Assembly: GCF_036195045.1 (NCBI RefSeq)
Contig: NZ_CP108100.1
Location: 7,378,001 to 7,442,000 of the forward strand
Length of the DNA stretch: 64,000 bases
Direction of reading: 5' to 3'
Origin: Streptomyces sp. NBC_00236
GTDB taxonomy: Bacteria; Actinomycetota; Actinomycetes; Streptomycetales; Streptomycetaceae
This document shows positions 16,486 to 25,113 of this stretch, piece by piece (position 1 is the first letter of the stretch; each line of letters starts with the position of its first letter). The translations under genes were made by a program, and so were the position numbers. The notes under the pieces are model-generated. The model saw only the letters and a list, made by a program, of their open reading frames with translations, ran no database searches and had not been told where the DNA came from.

Positions 16486-18458
16486 GGGGCGGCGCTCCGC
16501 AGCACGGCGACCCCGTGGCGGCCCAGCTCCACCCGGTCCTCGGCCGTGCGGCCGGTCAGCAGGTCCTCGTACGAGCCCGGCAGCGTCACCGTGACGGTGT
16601 CCCGGCCGTGGTGCAGCAGGAAGAGCAGGTCGCCCCGGCGGACCGCCTCCACACCGTCGGGCAGTCCGGCCAGGACCGGTGTCACGCCGGCCTCCCGCAC
16701 CGCGTCACCGAGCAGCGCGCGGAGCGCCGCCGGTTCCGGCAGCGTCGACAAGTAGTGGGCCCGGCCCCTGCGCAGCACCGCGGGCAGGCCGGCCAGCTCG
16801 CCGTCGCGGTAGGAGACGACCACCTGGGTGCCCTCCGTGGTCTCCAGCTCCTCCGACCACAGGGTGCCGTCGAAGCCGTCGCACGCCACGACCGAGCCCG
16901 CGTCCAGCGGCCACCACTCGTGGAGCGTGCGGATTCCGAACAGCTCGCGCAGCCGCTCGTCCATGCCGCCCGGCCGGATGCGGTCGTCCACATCCGCGAT
17001 CCCGCTGAAGAAGCCGCAGACCAGGGTCCCGCCCTCCTGCGCGTACGCCACCAGATTCTCGATCGCCTCGTCCGTGAGCAGATACAGATGAGGTACGGCG
17101 ACCGCCTTGAACCGGCTCAGATCGGCGTCGGGGCGGGCGAAGTCCGTGACGACACCGTTCTCCCACAGCGCGCGGTGCCAGCGCTGCACGACCTCGGTGT
17201 AGTCCAGCAGCGAGGACGGCCTGCCCTCCTGCGCGCCCGCCCACCACGCGTCCCAGTCGTGCAGGACGGCCACGTCGGCCGGCACGTCACTGCCCCCGAC
17301 GGCCGGTCCGAGCGTGGCGAGTTCCCTGCCCAGCCGCTTGATCTCGCGGAACGTGCGGCCCTGTTCACCGGCGTGGGTGAGCATTCCGGAGTGGAACTTC
17401 TCCGAGCCCTGCCGGGACTGCCGCCACTGGAAGTAGCACACGGCGTCGGCGCCGCGCGCCACGGCCTGCAGCGACCAGAGCCGGTTCAGACCCTCGGGCT
17501 TGGGGTGGTTGACGCCCCGCCAGTTGACCGGGCCCGCAGCCTGCTCCATCAGCATCCACGGGCCGGCGGCCTGCGAACGCGTCATGTCGGCGAGCATCGC
17601 GTTGTACTGGCCGCCCTGCGGGTCCCGGGGGTCCGGGTAGATGTCGACGGAGACGATGTCCTCCTGCGCCGACCAGGCCCAGGCGTCCTGGCCCGACCAC
17701 ATCGGCATGAAGTTCGTCGTCACCGGCACGCGCGGGGTGTGCCGGGCGACGATGTCACGCTCGGCGACGTAGCACTCCATCAGCGCGTCGGAGGTGAACC
17801 GCTTGAAGTCCAGTACCTGCGCCGGGTTCTTCATGTACTGCGCCTTGCGCGGCGGCAGGATCTCCGTCCAGGAGTCGTAGCGCTGGCTCCAGAAGGCGGT
17901 GCCCCACGCCTCGTTGAGCGTGTCGACGGTGTCGTACCGGCTGCGCAGCCAGCGGCGGAAGTGGGCCGCCGTCTCGTCGCACCAGCAGTGGGTGCAGTAC
18001 TCGTTGTTGATGTGCCACACGGTGAGCGCGGGATGGTCCGCGTACCGCGCGGCGAGGTCCTCGGTCAGGGCCGCGGCATAGCGCCGGTAGACGGGGGAGC
18101 TGGCGCAGAACTGCTGGCGCGAGCCGTACCAGACGACCGAGCCGTCCTCCGTGCGCGGCAGGGTCTCCGGGTGCCGCGCCCCCATCCAGGGCGGTGGGGA
18201 CGCGGTCGGGGTGGCGAGCACGACGCCGATGCCGTGGGCGTGCATCAGGTCCATCAGCCGGTCCAGCCAGCCGAACTCCCTGGCTCCTGGGCGTGGTTCG
18301 ATCTTCGCCCAGGAGAAGACGCCGAGGGTGACGGAGTTGACCCCGGCCTCCTTCATGAGCCGGGCGTCGTCCTCCCACACCTCCTCGGGCCACTGCTCGG
18401 GGTTGTAGTCGCCTCCGAAGAGGATGCGGCCACGGGCTGCGTCGCGCAGGGACGGCAT
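16482..18458 (-). CDS. GH42 beta-galactosidase, cytoplasmic
   Basis: This 658-residue GH42 enzyme opens with the family signature GGDYNPEQWPEEVW. The acid/base Glu is in WHINNEYCTHCWC; the nucleophile is probably in the LMEQAAGPVNWR region. Cysteines in the FCASS, CTHCWC segments suggest the zinc-binding cluster of some GH42 enzymes. There is no signal peptide. The chosen start (MPSLRDAARG) follows GAGAG; an upstream in-frame start at 18533 would overlap GH74. In this operon it should remove beta-galactose from xyloglucan oligosaccharides, after GH95. Galactan degradation is a possible alternative. Confidence 0.87.
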   Translation of the reverse strand: MPSLRDAARGRILFGGDYNPEQWPEEVWEDDARLMKEAGVNSVTLGVFSWAKIEPRPGAREFGWLDRLMDLMHAHGIGVVLATPTASPPPWMGARHPETLPRTEDGSVVWYGSRQQFCASSPVYRRYAAALTEDLAARYADHPALTVWHINNEYCTHCWCDETAAHFRRWLRSRYDTVDTLNEAWGTAFWSQRYDSWTEILPPRKAQYMKNPAQVLDFKRFTSDALMECYVAERDIVARHTPRVPVTTNFMPMWSGQDAWAWSAQEDIVSVDIYPDPRDPQGGQYNAMLADMTRSQAAGPWMLMEQAAGPVNWRGVNHPKPEGLNRLWSLQAVARGADAVCYFQWRQSRQGSEKFHSGMLTHAGEQGRTFREIKRLGRELATLGPAVGGSDVPADVAVLHDWDAWWAGAQEGRPSSLLDYTEVVQRWHRALWENGVVTDFARPDADLSRFKAVAVPHLYLLTDEAIENLVAYAQEGGTLVCGFFSGIADVDDRIRPGGMDERLRELFGIRTLHEWWPLDAGSVVACDGFDGTLWSEELETTEGTQVVVSYRDGELAGLPAVLRRGRAHYLSTLPEPAALRALLGDAVREAGVTPVLAGLPDGVEAVRRGDLLFLLHHGRDTVTVTLPGSYEDLLTGRTAEDRVELGRHGVAVLRSAAP

Positions 18459-18480
18459 GGCGTCTCTCGTTCCTTCTTGC

Positions 18481-20724
18481 TTATGCGGGTTCTGCGTACT
18501 GGATGCCGCGGCCGTTGGTGCCCAGGTAGACACGGCCGTGGACGCGGGGGTCGCCGGTGATCACTTCGCCGGTCCAGCCCCACTGGTGGGAGTCGTCGTT
18601 GATCCGGACCCAGGTGGCGCCCGCGTCGTCGGAGCGCAGCACCGCCACGCCGTCGTGCGTCGCGGCGACGCGGCCCGTCTGGAAGACCGCCGGGTAGCCG
18701 GCGCCCGGGCGCTTGCGGTCCCTGACCGGCGCGGCCCTGCCGAAGCCCAGGGCGTGCGAGGCCTGGCAGCCGGCCACCGCGGTGAACGTCAGCCCGCCGT
18801 CCGTCGAGCGGAACAGTCCGTTGTCCTTCGCGGAGAGCCAGAGGTCGCCACTGCGGCCGGGCGCCGCCACCACCTTGAACTGCACGTCACCGGACGGGAG
18901 TCCGGTCGCGCCGCGGGTGAACGTCGCGCCGCCGTCGGCGGAGCGGAAGACCGCTCCGGTGCCGGTGTCGTAGACGTAGAAGCGCCGCGGGTCCAGCGGA
19001 TCGGCGACCGGGGCGCCGCCCTTGGGGAACGTGGCGACCTCCGCCCAGCTCTCCCCGCCGTCGGTGGAGCGGTGGGCCGGGTACGTGGTGCCGTCCCAGT
19101 GGACGAACGACCAGAGCAGCACCGACCCGTCGGCGGACACCGCGACCGGTCCGGGAGCGGATGCGGCCATCTCCGGCTGGGCGGCGAACGGCTGCCAGGT
19201 CCTGCCGCCGTCGTCCGAGGACGCGCCGGCGGAGTCCGACCCCGACGGCCAGCCCGTCCGGACGACGTACGAGGGCTTCAGCGCGGCCAGCGCGAGGCCG
19301 GTGGCCGTGCCGAAGACGGGGTTCGACGCCATGCCGCGCGACGGGGAGGCGGTGAGCGAGTCGTGGTACATGACGCCGATGTCGCCGAGGCCGCTGAGGA
19401 GCCGGGCGCCCTTGCCGGGAGGGGCGAGCAGGAACCGTACGGACGACTCCTCCAGACCCCGGATCTCCGGGGCCCAGTGGACGAGGTCGCGGGTACCGAA
19501 GAGCGTCGCGCCGGTCCCGTACACGATGTGCCGGGAGTCGAACGGGTCGACCGCCACGGCCTGGATCCACCAGCCGAACTTGGGCTCCCCGCCCCACCGC
19601 AGGTACGGGGTCTCCGCGACATCGAGGACCGCGGTGTCCTTCAGCGATGTCCAGGTGGCGCCGGCGTCGGTGGAGCGGAACACCGTGTCGATCCGCGACC
19701 AGCGGTTGTTGGTCGTGACGACGAGCGTCCCGGCGTGGCGCGCGTCGACCGCGACACCGCCGTAGCCGAAGCCGTCACCGGCCGCGGCGTCGGGCCGCAC
19801 CGGGGTCACCTCGCTCCAGGTGTCCGTCACCGTGTCGAGCCGGTGCACCGAGCCAGCGGACTGCCCGTTGGGGCCCGGGGCGTCGGCGTAGGTGACGTAC
19901 AGGGCACGGCCGCGCGCGTCGTACGCGGCCCGCACCGGCACCTTCGTCGCCGCGCTCCCCGACGGCTGCCCGGGCACGGCCTCCCAGCCGCCGGAACCGT
20001 CCGTACGGTAGAGCGCGCTGCCGCCGTCGCCCCAGCCCGCATAGACCACCCGGCCGGCGGCGGCGAGGAACATCACGCCCTGGCCGCTCGCCGTCGCCGT
20101 GGCGGGGAAGTCGACGGGCGCCCAGGTGGCGCCCCGGTCCGTGGAGCGCAGCAGCCCGTCGTGACGGGTGCCGAGCCACAGGGTGTCGCTGTTCCGCGGG
20201 TCCACGAGCAGCCGCTCGCCGGCGCCGCGCCCGTCCTCGTTGGCCCCCAGACGCACCGTCAGGTCGGCCCGCTGCCAGGTCGCGCCCCGGTCGTCCGAGC
20301 GGAGCACCGCGCCGGGGCTCGCCCAGGACTGGGCGTACGTACCGCAGGCCAGGTAGAGCCGGTCCGGGTGCGCCGGGTCGACGGCCAGGGCCTCGATGCC
20401 GAGCAGGTTCCAGTCGTCCCAGCCGAGGTGGTCCGTGAGCGGCGTCCAGCGGGCCTTGTGCCCGTCCCAGCGGTAGGCGCCGCCGATGTCGGTGCGGGCG
20501 TAGGCGAGGCCCTTGACCGCCGGGTGGAACAGGACCCCGGTGACGAATCCCGTTCCTCCGATGGCGGCGGTCCGCCAGCGGTGGGGTTCGGTGCGGCCGT
20601 CCGAGTGGTGCTTCGACTCGGCCGCGGCAGGGCCCGCGGTCGGCAGGGCCACGGCTGCCGCGGCGACGGCGGCTCCCGCGAGCACGGTTCTGCGACTGGG
20701 CGTGGGCGCGGAGGAAGCGCGCAT
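18481..20724 (-). CDS. secreted GH74 xyloglucan endo-glucanase
   Basis: This 747-residue enzyme carries a Tat-type signal (SRRTVLAGAAV, ~1-35) followed by two seven-bladed propellers made of Asp-box repeats (SxDxGxTW forms throughout). The GH74 signature ARTDIGGAYRW places the catalytic base at Asp79. A second acidic site is in SGLGDIGV. Secreted GH74 enzymes cut the xyloglucan backbone, making large oligosaccharides suitable for import. The gene follows the permease genes by 58 bases. It lacks the C-terminal CBM2 module found in some Streptomyces homologues. Confidence 0.9.
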   Translation of the reverse strand: MRASSAPTPSRRTVLAGAAVAAAAVALPTAGPAAAESKHHSDGRTEPHRWRTAAIGGTGFVTGVLFHPAVKGLAYARTDIGGAYRWDGHKARWTPLTDHLGWDDWNLLGIEALAVDPAHPDRLYLACGTYAQSWASPGAVLRSDDRGATWQRADLTVRLGANEDGRGAGERLLVDPRNSDTLWLGTRHDGLLRSTDRGATWAPVDFPATATASGQGVMFLAAAGRVVYAGWGDGGSALYRTDGSGGWEAVPGQPSGSAATKVPVRAAYDARGRALYVTYADAPGPNGQSAGSVHRLDTVTDTWSEVTPVRPDAAAGDGFGYGGVAVDARHAGTLVVTTNNRWSRIDTVFRSTDAGATWTSLKDTAVLDVAETPYLRWGGEPKFGWWIQAVAVDPFDSRHIVYGTGATLFGTRDLVHWAPEIRGLEESSVRFLLAPPGKGARLLSGLGDIGVMYHDSLTASPSRGMASNPVFGTATGLALAALKPSYVVRTGWPSGSDSAGASSDDGGRTWQPFAAQPEMAASAPGPVAVSADGSVLLWSFVHWDGTTYPAHRSTDGGESWAEVATFPKGGAPVADPLDPRRFYVYDTGTGAVFRSADGGATFTRGATGLPSGDVQFKVVAAPGRSGDLWLSAKDNGLFRSTDGGLTFTAVAGCQASHALGFGRAAPVRDRKRPGAGYPAVFQTGRVAATHDGVAVLRSDDAGATWVRINDDSHQWGWTGEVITGDPRVHGRVYLGTNGRGIQYAEPA

Positions 20725-20782
20725 GGCGAGAACACCTTCCGGACAAGGGGGAGGGGACGAACGAGCGGAGGCGGTGCGGTAA

Positions 20783-21754
20783 TCAGCCCTTCACGGCGCC
20801 GGTGAGCATGCCCTTCTGGAAGTGCTTCTGGACGAACGGCGACAGGATCGCGACCGGGATCAGCGCGAGGATCATGACCGCCATCTGTACGGCGAGGCTG
20901 TTGATCGACCCGTTGCTGACCGCCGCGCCCATGGCCCCCGGGGGCACCTGGTGCTGGAGGACCAGCTGACGCAGGATCATCTGCAGCGGGTACTTGTCGC
21001 TGTCCTGGATGTACAGCATCGCGTTGAACCACTGGCTCCAGTAGCCGACCGCGTAGAACAGCGAGATCACGGCGATCACGGCGCGCGACAGCGGCATGAT
21101 GATCTGGAGCAGGATGCGCCACTCACCGGCGCCGTCGATGCGGGCCGCGTCGATGAGTTCGGGTGCGGTGTCCATGAAGAAGCCGCGCAGGACCAGCACG
21201 TTGAAGACGCTGATCGCACTGGGCAGGATCATCGACCAGTAGCTGTCGCTCAGCCCGATGCCCGTGACCAGCAGGTACGTGGGGATGAGGCCGGCGCCGA
21301 AGAACATCGTCGCCATCAGGGTCATCAGCAGCGGACGGTGGGCGTACGAGTCGCGGCGGCTCAGCCCGTACGCGCAGAGGATCGAGACCACCATGCTCAC
21401 CACGGTGCCGACGACCGTGAGGCCGACGCTCACGGCTGCCGCGCGTGTCACCGCGCCACCGCTGAGGAGCTCCTTGTACGCGACGAAGGTGATGCTCTTC
21501 GGCCAGACGACCAGGCCGCCCGCGTCGTTGATCGCCTTGGTGTCGGAGAGGCTGGTGACGAGCACGACCCAGATCGGGACGATCACGATCGCGCAGATCG
21601 CGACGAGTCCGACCCCCTTGAAGGCCAGACCCGCCTTGGTCGGCTCCTCCTCCCACACCGGGCGGGGTTCCATCCGCAGGGCGCGCTGGAGCGGAGTCTC
21701 CGCGCGCGGCGCGGGCTCTGCCGGGCCCTTCTCACGTTCCAGGAGAGTTGTCAT
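20783..21754 (-). CDS. ABC transporter permease (carbohydrate, MalG/YtcP-like)
   Basis: This 323-residue inner-membrane protein has a cytosolic N-terminus (~50 residues) and six predicted helices. The ABC permease EAA loop is APELIDAARIDGAGEWR. It resembles the YtcP/LplC branch that pairs with LplB-type permeases and large solute-binding proteins. Its ATG overlaps the upstream permease stop (ATGA), so the two are translationally coupled. No ATPase gene lies in the locus; in Streptomyces such importers share the multi-sugar ATPase MsiK encoded elsewhere. Confidence 0.88.
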   Translation of the reverse strand: MTTLLEREKGPAEPAPRAETPLQRALRMEPRPVWEEEPTKAGLAFKGVGLVAICAIVIVPIWVVLVTSLSDTKAINDAGGLVVWPKSITFVAYKELLSGGAVTRAAAVSVGLTVVGTVVSMVVSILCAYGLSRRDSYAHRPLLMTLMATMFFGAGLIPTYLLVTGIGLSDSYWSMILPSAISVFNVLVLRGFFMDTAPELIDAARIDGAGEWRILLQIIMPLSRAVIAVISLFYAVGYWSQWFNAMLYIQDSDKYPLQMILRQLVLQHQVPPGAMGAAVSNGSINSLAVQMAVMILALIPVAILSPFVQKHFQKGMLTGAVKG

Positions 21755-22881
21755 TTCTTGGAGTACACCCCCTGCTCGCCCAGCATGTGGGCGACCTTGT
21801 TGGCACCCAGCACCATGGCGACGCTGAACAGTCCCTTGAAGACGCCGGCGGCGGCCGCATAGCCGAAGTCGCCGGTTTTGATGCCTGTCCACCAGATGTA
21901 GGTGTCCAGGATTTCCGAAGCCCCGGAGCCGACCTGATCGCGCTGGAGCAGGATCTGTTCGAAGTCGAGGTTGAGCGCGCTGCCCACCCGCAGGACGAGC
22001 AGGAGCGCGATGACGGGACGCAGGGCGGGCAGCGTGACGTGCCACATCCGGCGCCAGCGGCCCGCGCCGTCGACGGCGGCGGCCTCGTACAGGTCGGTGT
22101 TGACGGCGGCGAGCGCGGCGAGGAAGACGATCACACCCCAGCCGGCGTCCTTCCACACGGCCTGGGCGGAGACCAGGAACTTGAAGAAGCCCGGGTTGGT
22201 CATCAGGTCGAAGCCCTCGTGACCGTGGTCGCGCAGCCACTGGGCGACGAGTCCCGCCCCGCCGAACATCTGCTGGAACACGGTGACGACGAGCACCCAC
22301 GAGAAGAAGTGGGGCAGATAGACGACTGCCTGGACCCAGGCCCGGATCCGCGCGCTCATGATCGTGTTGAGGAGCAGCGCGATGGCGATCGGGATGGGGA
22401 AGAAGAGGACGAGCTGGGTGACGAAGATGACCAGGGTGTTGATGAGGACTTCCCAGAAGCGGTAGTCCTCGAAGATCCGGGTGAAGTTGTCGAAGCCGAC
22501 GAAGGGGCTGCCGGTGATGCCCAGGTCGTACACGTCGTAGTCCTGGAAGGCCACGATGTTCCCGAGCAACGGGATGTAGTTGAAGATCAGCAACAGCGCG
22601 ATGGCCGGGACCGTCATGAGCACCAGGGTGCGGTCGCGGTACAGCCGCTGACGCCGGGTGATGCCGCCCAGCTGCGGTCCGGTGTCCGTTGGCCGGCTCT
22701 TCGCCGACCCCTTCTTCGCCCTTTTCGCCTTTTTCGCCGTACGGGATCCGCGTGTGCCGATCGCGCGGGACCTGTCCGTCCGTGTGCCGCTTCCGTCCCC
22801 GCCGTCATCGCCGCCGGCCGGGGCGCCGGCCCCGTCGGCGGTGCGGTCCGGGTCGGTCGTGACCGTGGCCCGTGGCTTCAC
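21751..22881 (-). CDS. ABC transporter permease (LplB-like) with long basic N-terminus
   Basis: This 376-residue permease has six membrane helices and the EAA loop TDLYEAAAVDGAGRWRR. It begins with an unusual ~85-residue cytosolic extension rich in Gly/Asp and then Lys/Arg/Ala (AKKAKRAKKGSAK). LplB-type permeases take up large oligosaccharides with a lipoprotein partner and a shared ATPase. It lies 100 bases after the solute-binding-protein gene and overlaps the second permease gene. Confidence 0.87.
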   Translation of the reverse strand: MKPRATVTTDPDRTADGAGAPAGGDDGGDGSGTRTDRSRAIGTRGSRTAKKAKRAKKGSAKSRPTDTGPQLGGITRRQRLYRDRTLVLMTVPAIALLLIFNYIPLLGNIVAFQDYDVYDLGITGSPFVGFDNFTRIFEDYRFWEVLINTLVIFVTQLVLFFPIPIAIALLLNTIMSARIRAWVQAVVYLPHFFSWVLVVTVFQQMFGGAGLVAQWLRDHGHEGFDLMTNPGFFKFLVSAQAVWKDAGWGVIVFLAALAAVNTDLYEAAAVDGAGRWRRMWHVTLPALRPVIALLLVLRVGSALNLDFEQILLQRDQVGSGASEILDTYIWWTGIKTGDFGYAAAAGVFKGLFSVAMVLGANKVAHMLGEQGVYSKK

Positions 22882-22981
22882 CGTGTGCTCCCCATGTCGT
22901 GCTCTCCGCCCCGGCCGCCGGACTTGGTGCGCCCGGCGGCCCTTGTGCCGTGCTGCGTACGGTCGGTGTGTGTCGTACGCG

Positions 22982-24655
22982 TCAGACGCCGGAGCCGTTC
23001 TTGTCGAGAATCTCCTGGTACCAGGCGCGCAGCTTGTCGCCGCCGCTCTTCTTCCAGGTGTTCACGGCCTCGTCGATGTCGCTGACCTTCTTGCGGCCGC
23101 GGCGGATGTCCTTCTGGAGGTCGTCGAACGGTGTGTACAGGGAGGCGTACCGCTGCGGTTCGACGACCTGCATGCCGAAGAACAGGGGCTTCTTGGTGTT
23201 CGGGGCCTGGCGCGCCATCCAGCCGGCGTAGTCCTTGGCCAGCTGCGGCTGGTCCGGATAGGCGATGACGTGGGGAGGTGAGGCGAGGAACAGGAAGGTG
23301 GAGGGCTGTGCTTCCTGGACACCCTGCGGGGTGTAGGTCGGGGTTCCGTCCTTGATCGTGTAGTGGGTGCCCTTGACGCCGTAGTTGGTGAGCATGAACT
23401 CCTCGGTGCCGTACGGCGCGGCGGCGTAGTCGGCGATCGCGAGGAACTCCTCGATCTTCTCCTTGGGGAGCTTCTTGCTGAGGAAGGTGAAGATGCTGGC
23501 CGGGTCGGACTGCCACAGGGTCGGCTTGCCGCCGTCGGCGCTGAAGAAGTCGAGCGCCTGCATGTCGAACTTCGGGTTCGCGGCCGCCTGCTCGGTGACC
23601 ATGCCCTTCCAGCCACCGGTGCCGTCGTTGTACATCACGGTGTGACCGCTGGTGAAGCGGATCTTGGCGTCGGCGTCCTTGCCGGCCTCGGCGTCCGGGT
23701 GGACGTACCCGCCGTCGTGGAGCTTGCGGGCGAAGGCCAGCGCCTCGCGGTACTCCTTCGTCTCGATCTTGTGGACCAGCTTGCCGTTCTCCAGCTGCCA
23801 GTAGTGCGGCGCGTCGGGGAGCACACCGAAGATCATCTGGATGCAGGTCCAGAGGTCGTCGAACGCCCAGACCTTCTGCTTGGGGGCGGTGTGCTCCTTG
23901 CCGAAGGCCAGCAGGTCGTCGGCGCTGGCCGGTACGGCTCCGGAGCCGATCAGGTCCTTGCGGTAGAAGAGCGCGTTGCCGATGATCGACGTCGGCATGG
24001 GCAGGCCGCGCAGCTTGCCGCCGAAGACGGAGTACTGCCAGGCGCCCGTCGGGATGTTCGCCAGGTTCGGGTACTTCTTGCCGGCCTCGCCCGCCAGGAA
24101 GGGGGACAGGTCCGCGAACTTGGCGGTGATCGCGTTGCGGATCTGCCCCTGCATGTTCCAGCCGGGGATGGTCATGACGTCCGGGATGTCCGAACCGGCG
24201 AGGACCGCGCCGATCTTGTCCTGGTACGTGTTGCCGTCCTGCGGGTCGAAGTTGAGCGTGGCGCCGACCGCCTTGTTGACCGCCGCGTAGTACGGGTTGT
24301 TCTTCTTCGGGACGGTGCCCCACAGGGGCGTCATGACGCGGAACGACGAGCCCTTGCCCGGGACCGACTTGACCGAGACGACCAGCGGGTCGGGCAGCTT
24401 GGTGAAGCCGGGGCTCGAACCGTTGACGCTCGCGACATCGGGCTGGACCAGGTTCAGCGGGGCGTAGGACGGCACGACCTTCTTGAGGGCCTTGCCCGTC
24501 GTCGTGCCCTCCTTGCTCCCGGAACCGGAACCGGAGCCACCGCACGCGGCGAGCAGCGGTACCCCGCCGGCCACGGCGACAGCGGCGACCGCGCCCGTGG
24601 CGAGGAAGCTTCTCCGGCTCGGAGCCGTGGAGGAGGGGGTGGAATTCGGCGTCAT
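22982..24655 (-). CDS. extracellular oligosaccharide-binding lipoprotein of the ABC importer
   Basis: This 557-residue binding protein has a twin-arginine motif (RRSFLATG) and a lipobox LAAC at Cys38, followed by a Gly/Ser linker. The mature protein is long, in the LplA/YtcQ class that binds large oligosaccharides. It is the first gene of the minus-strand operon, directly controlled by a promoter-operator at 24.85-24.90 kb. The ATG follows GAAGGG. By context it captures xyloglucan oligosaccharides released by GH74 and GH12; binding specificity is inferred, not seen. Confidence 0.87.
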   Translation of the reverse strand: MTPNSTPSSTAPSRRSFLATGAVAAVAVAGGVPLLAACGGSGSGSGSKEGTTTGKALKKVVPSYAPLNLVQPDVASVNGSSPGFTKLPDPLVVSVKSVPGKGSSFRVMTPLWGTVPKKNNPYYAAVNKAVGATLNFDPQDGNTYQDKIGAVLAGSDIPDVMTIPGWNMQGQIRNAITAKFADLSPFLAGEAGKKYPNLANIPTGAWQYSVFGGKLRGLPMPTSIIGNALFYRKDLIGSGAVPASADDLLAFGKEHTAPKQKVWAFDDLWTCIQMIFGVLPDAPHYWQLENGKLVHKIETKEYREALAFARKLHDGGYVHPDAEAGKDADAKIRFTSGHTVMYNDGTGGWKGMVTEQAAANPKFDMQALDFFSADGGKPTLWQSDPASIFTFLSKKLPKEKIEEFLAIADYAAAPYGTEEFMLTNYGVKGTHYTIKDGTPTYTPQGVQEAQPSTFLFLASPPHVIAYPDQPQLAKDYAGWMARQAPNTKKPLFFGMQVVEPQRYASLYTPFDDLQKDIRRGRKKVSDIDEAVNTWKKSGGDKLRAWYQEILDKNGSGV

Positions 24656-24848
24656 TGCGTCAACCCTTCGAGGCGCACCAGGACGACACGTGGCGGGCGA
24701 CCGCCGTTCGGTTCCTGTGTCTGAGGTGGAGCGTTGCTGACTGGACCGGCGTGACCGGCCGCAGGTGAAGCGGTTCAACAGGGAAGCGGCAGAACGTGTC
24801 GCAGTCCCGGGGGAGATCACGGGCGCCGGGCGCCCCATCGAAGCTCTG

Positions 24849-24862
24849 TCGAAGCGCTTCGA
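24849..24862. promoter_or_regulatory. LacI-family operator 3 (transporter/glycosidase operon)
   Basis: A perfect palindrome, TCGAAGCGCTTCGA. It covers roughly +5 to +18 of the predicted minus-strand transcript that starts near 24866, where a bound repressor would block the promoter. Confidence 0.78.
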
Positions 24863-24872
24863 TGTTGCAGCG

Positions 24873-24901
24873 AGGTTAAGTGAAGGGCCCCGGGCGCACA
24901 A
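24873..24901 (-). promoter_or_regulatory. promoter of the minus-strand xyloglucan operon
   Basis: Read on the minus strand, TTGTGC (24901-24896) and TAACCT (24878-24873) are 17 bases apart. The -35 hexamer equals that of the lacI promoter. The leader to the binding-protein ATG is about 210 bases. Confidence 0.5.
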
Positions 24902-24990
24902 GAGTCCGTTTCCAGATTCCTCCGACCTGTTTCCGAACCGTTTCCTGGCGCAATGCGACGCTGTCGCGTACGGAGGTCACGTGCGGGGCC

Positions 24991-25033
24991 TTGACACTTG
25001 AGGGGTCGTCCGTTGAGCATCGAAGCGCTTCGA
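24991..25033 (+). promoter_or_regulatory. promoter and LacI-family operator 4 before the GH3 gene
   Basis: A perfect -35 TTGACA (24991-24996) is followed 18 bases later by GAGCAT (25015-25020), a weak -10. The -10 abuts the perfect palindrome TCGAAGCGCTTCGA (25020-25033). Repressor binding here would occlude initiation of the GH3-GH31 transcript. The remainder of 24656-25113 holds the divergent promoter and no gene. Confidence 0.6.
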
Positions 25034-25113
25034 AAGATCTTCCGAGGCTCCTCGTGTGCTCGAACGAGGCGCAGACACCGGAATACCTCCCACCTCTCCA
25101 AGGGGACCCGCAC

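Noticed and set aside
18424..20805. 793-codon plus-strand frame opposite GH74
   Set aside because: Repetitive Gly/Arg/Val sequence that mirrors the Asp-box repeats of GH74 on the true strand.
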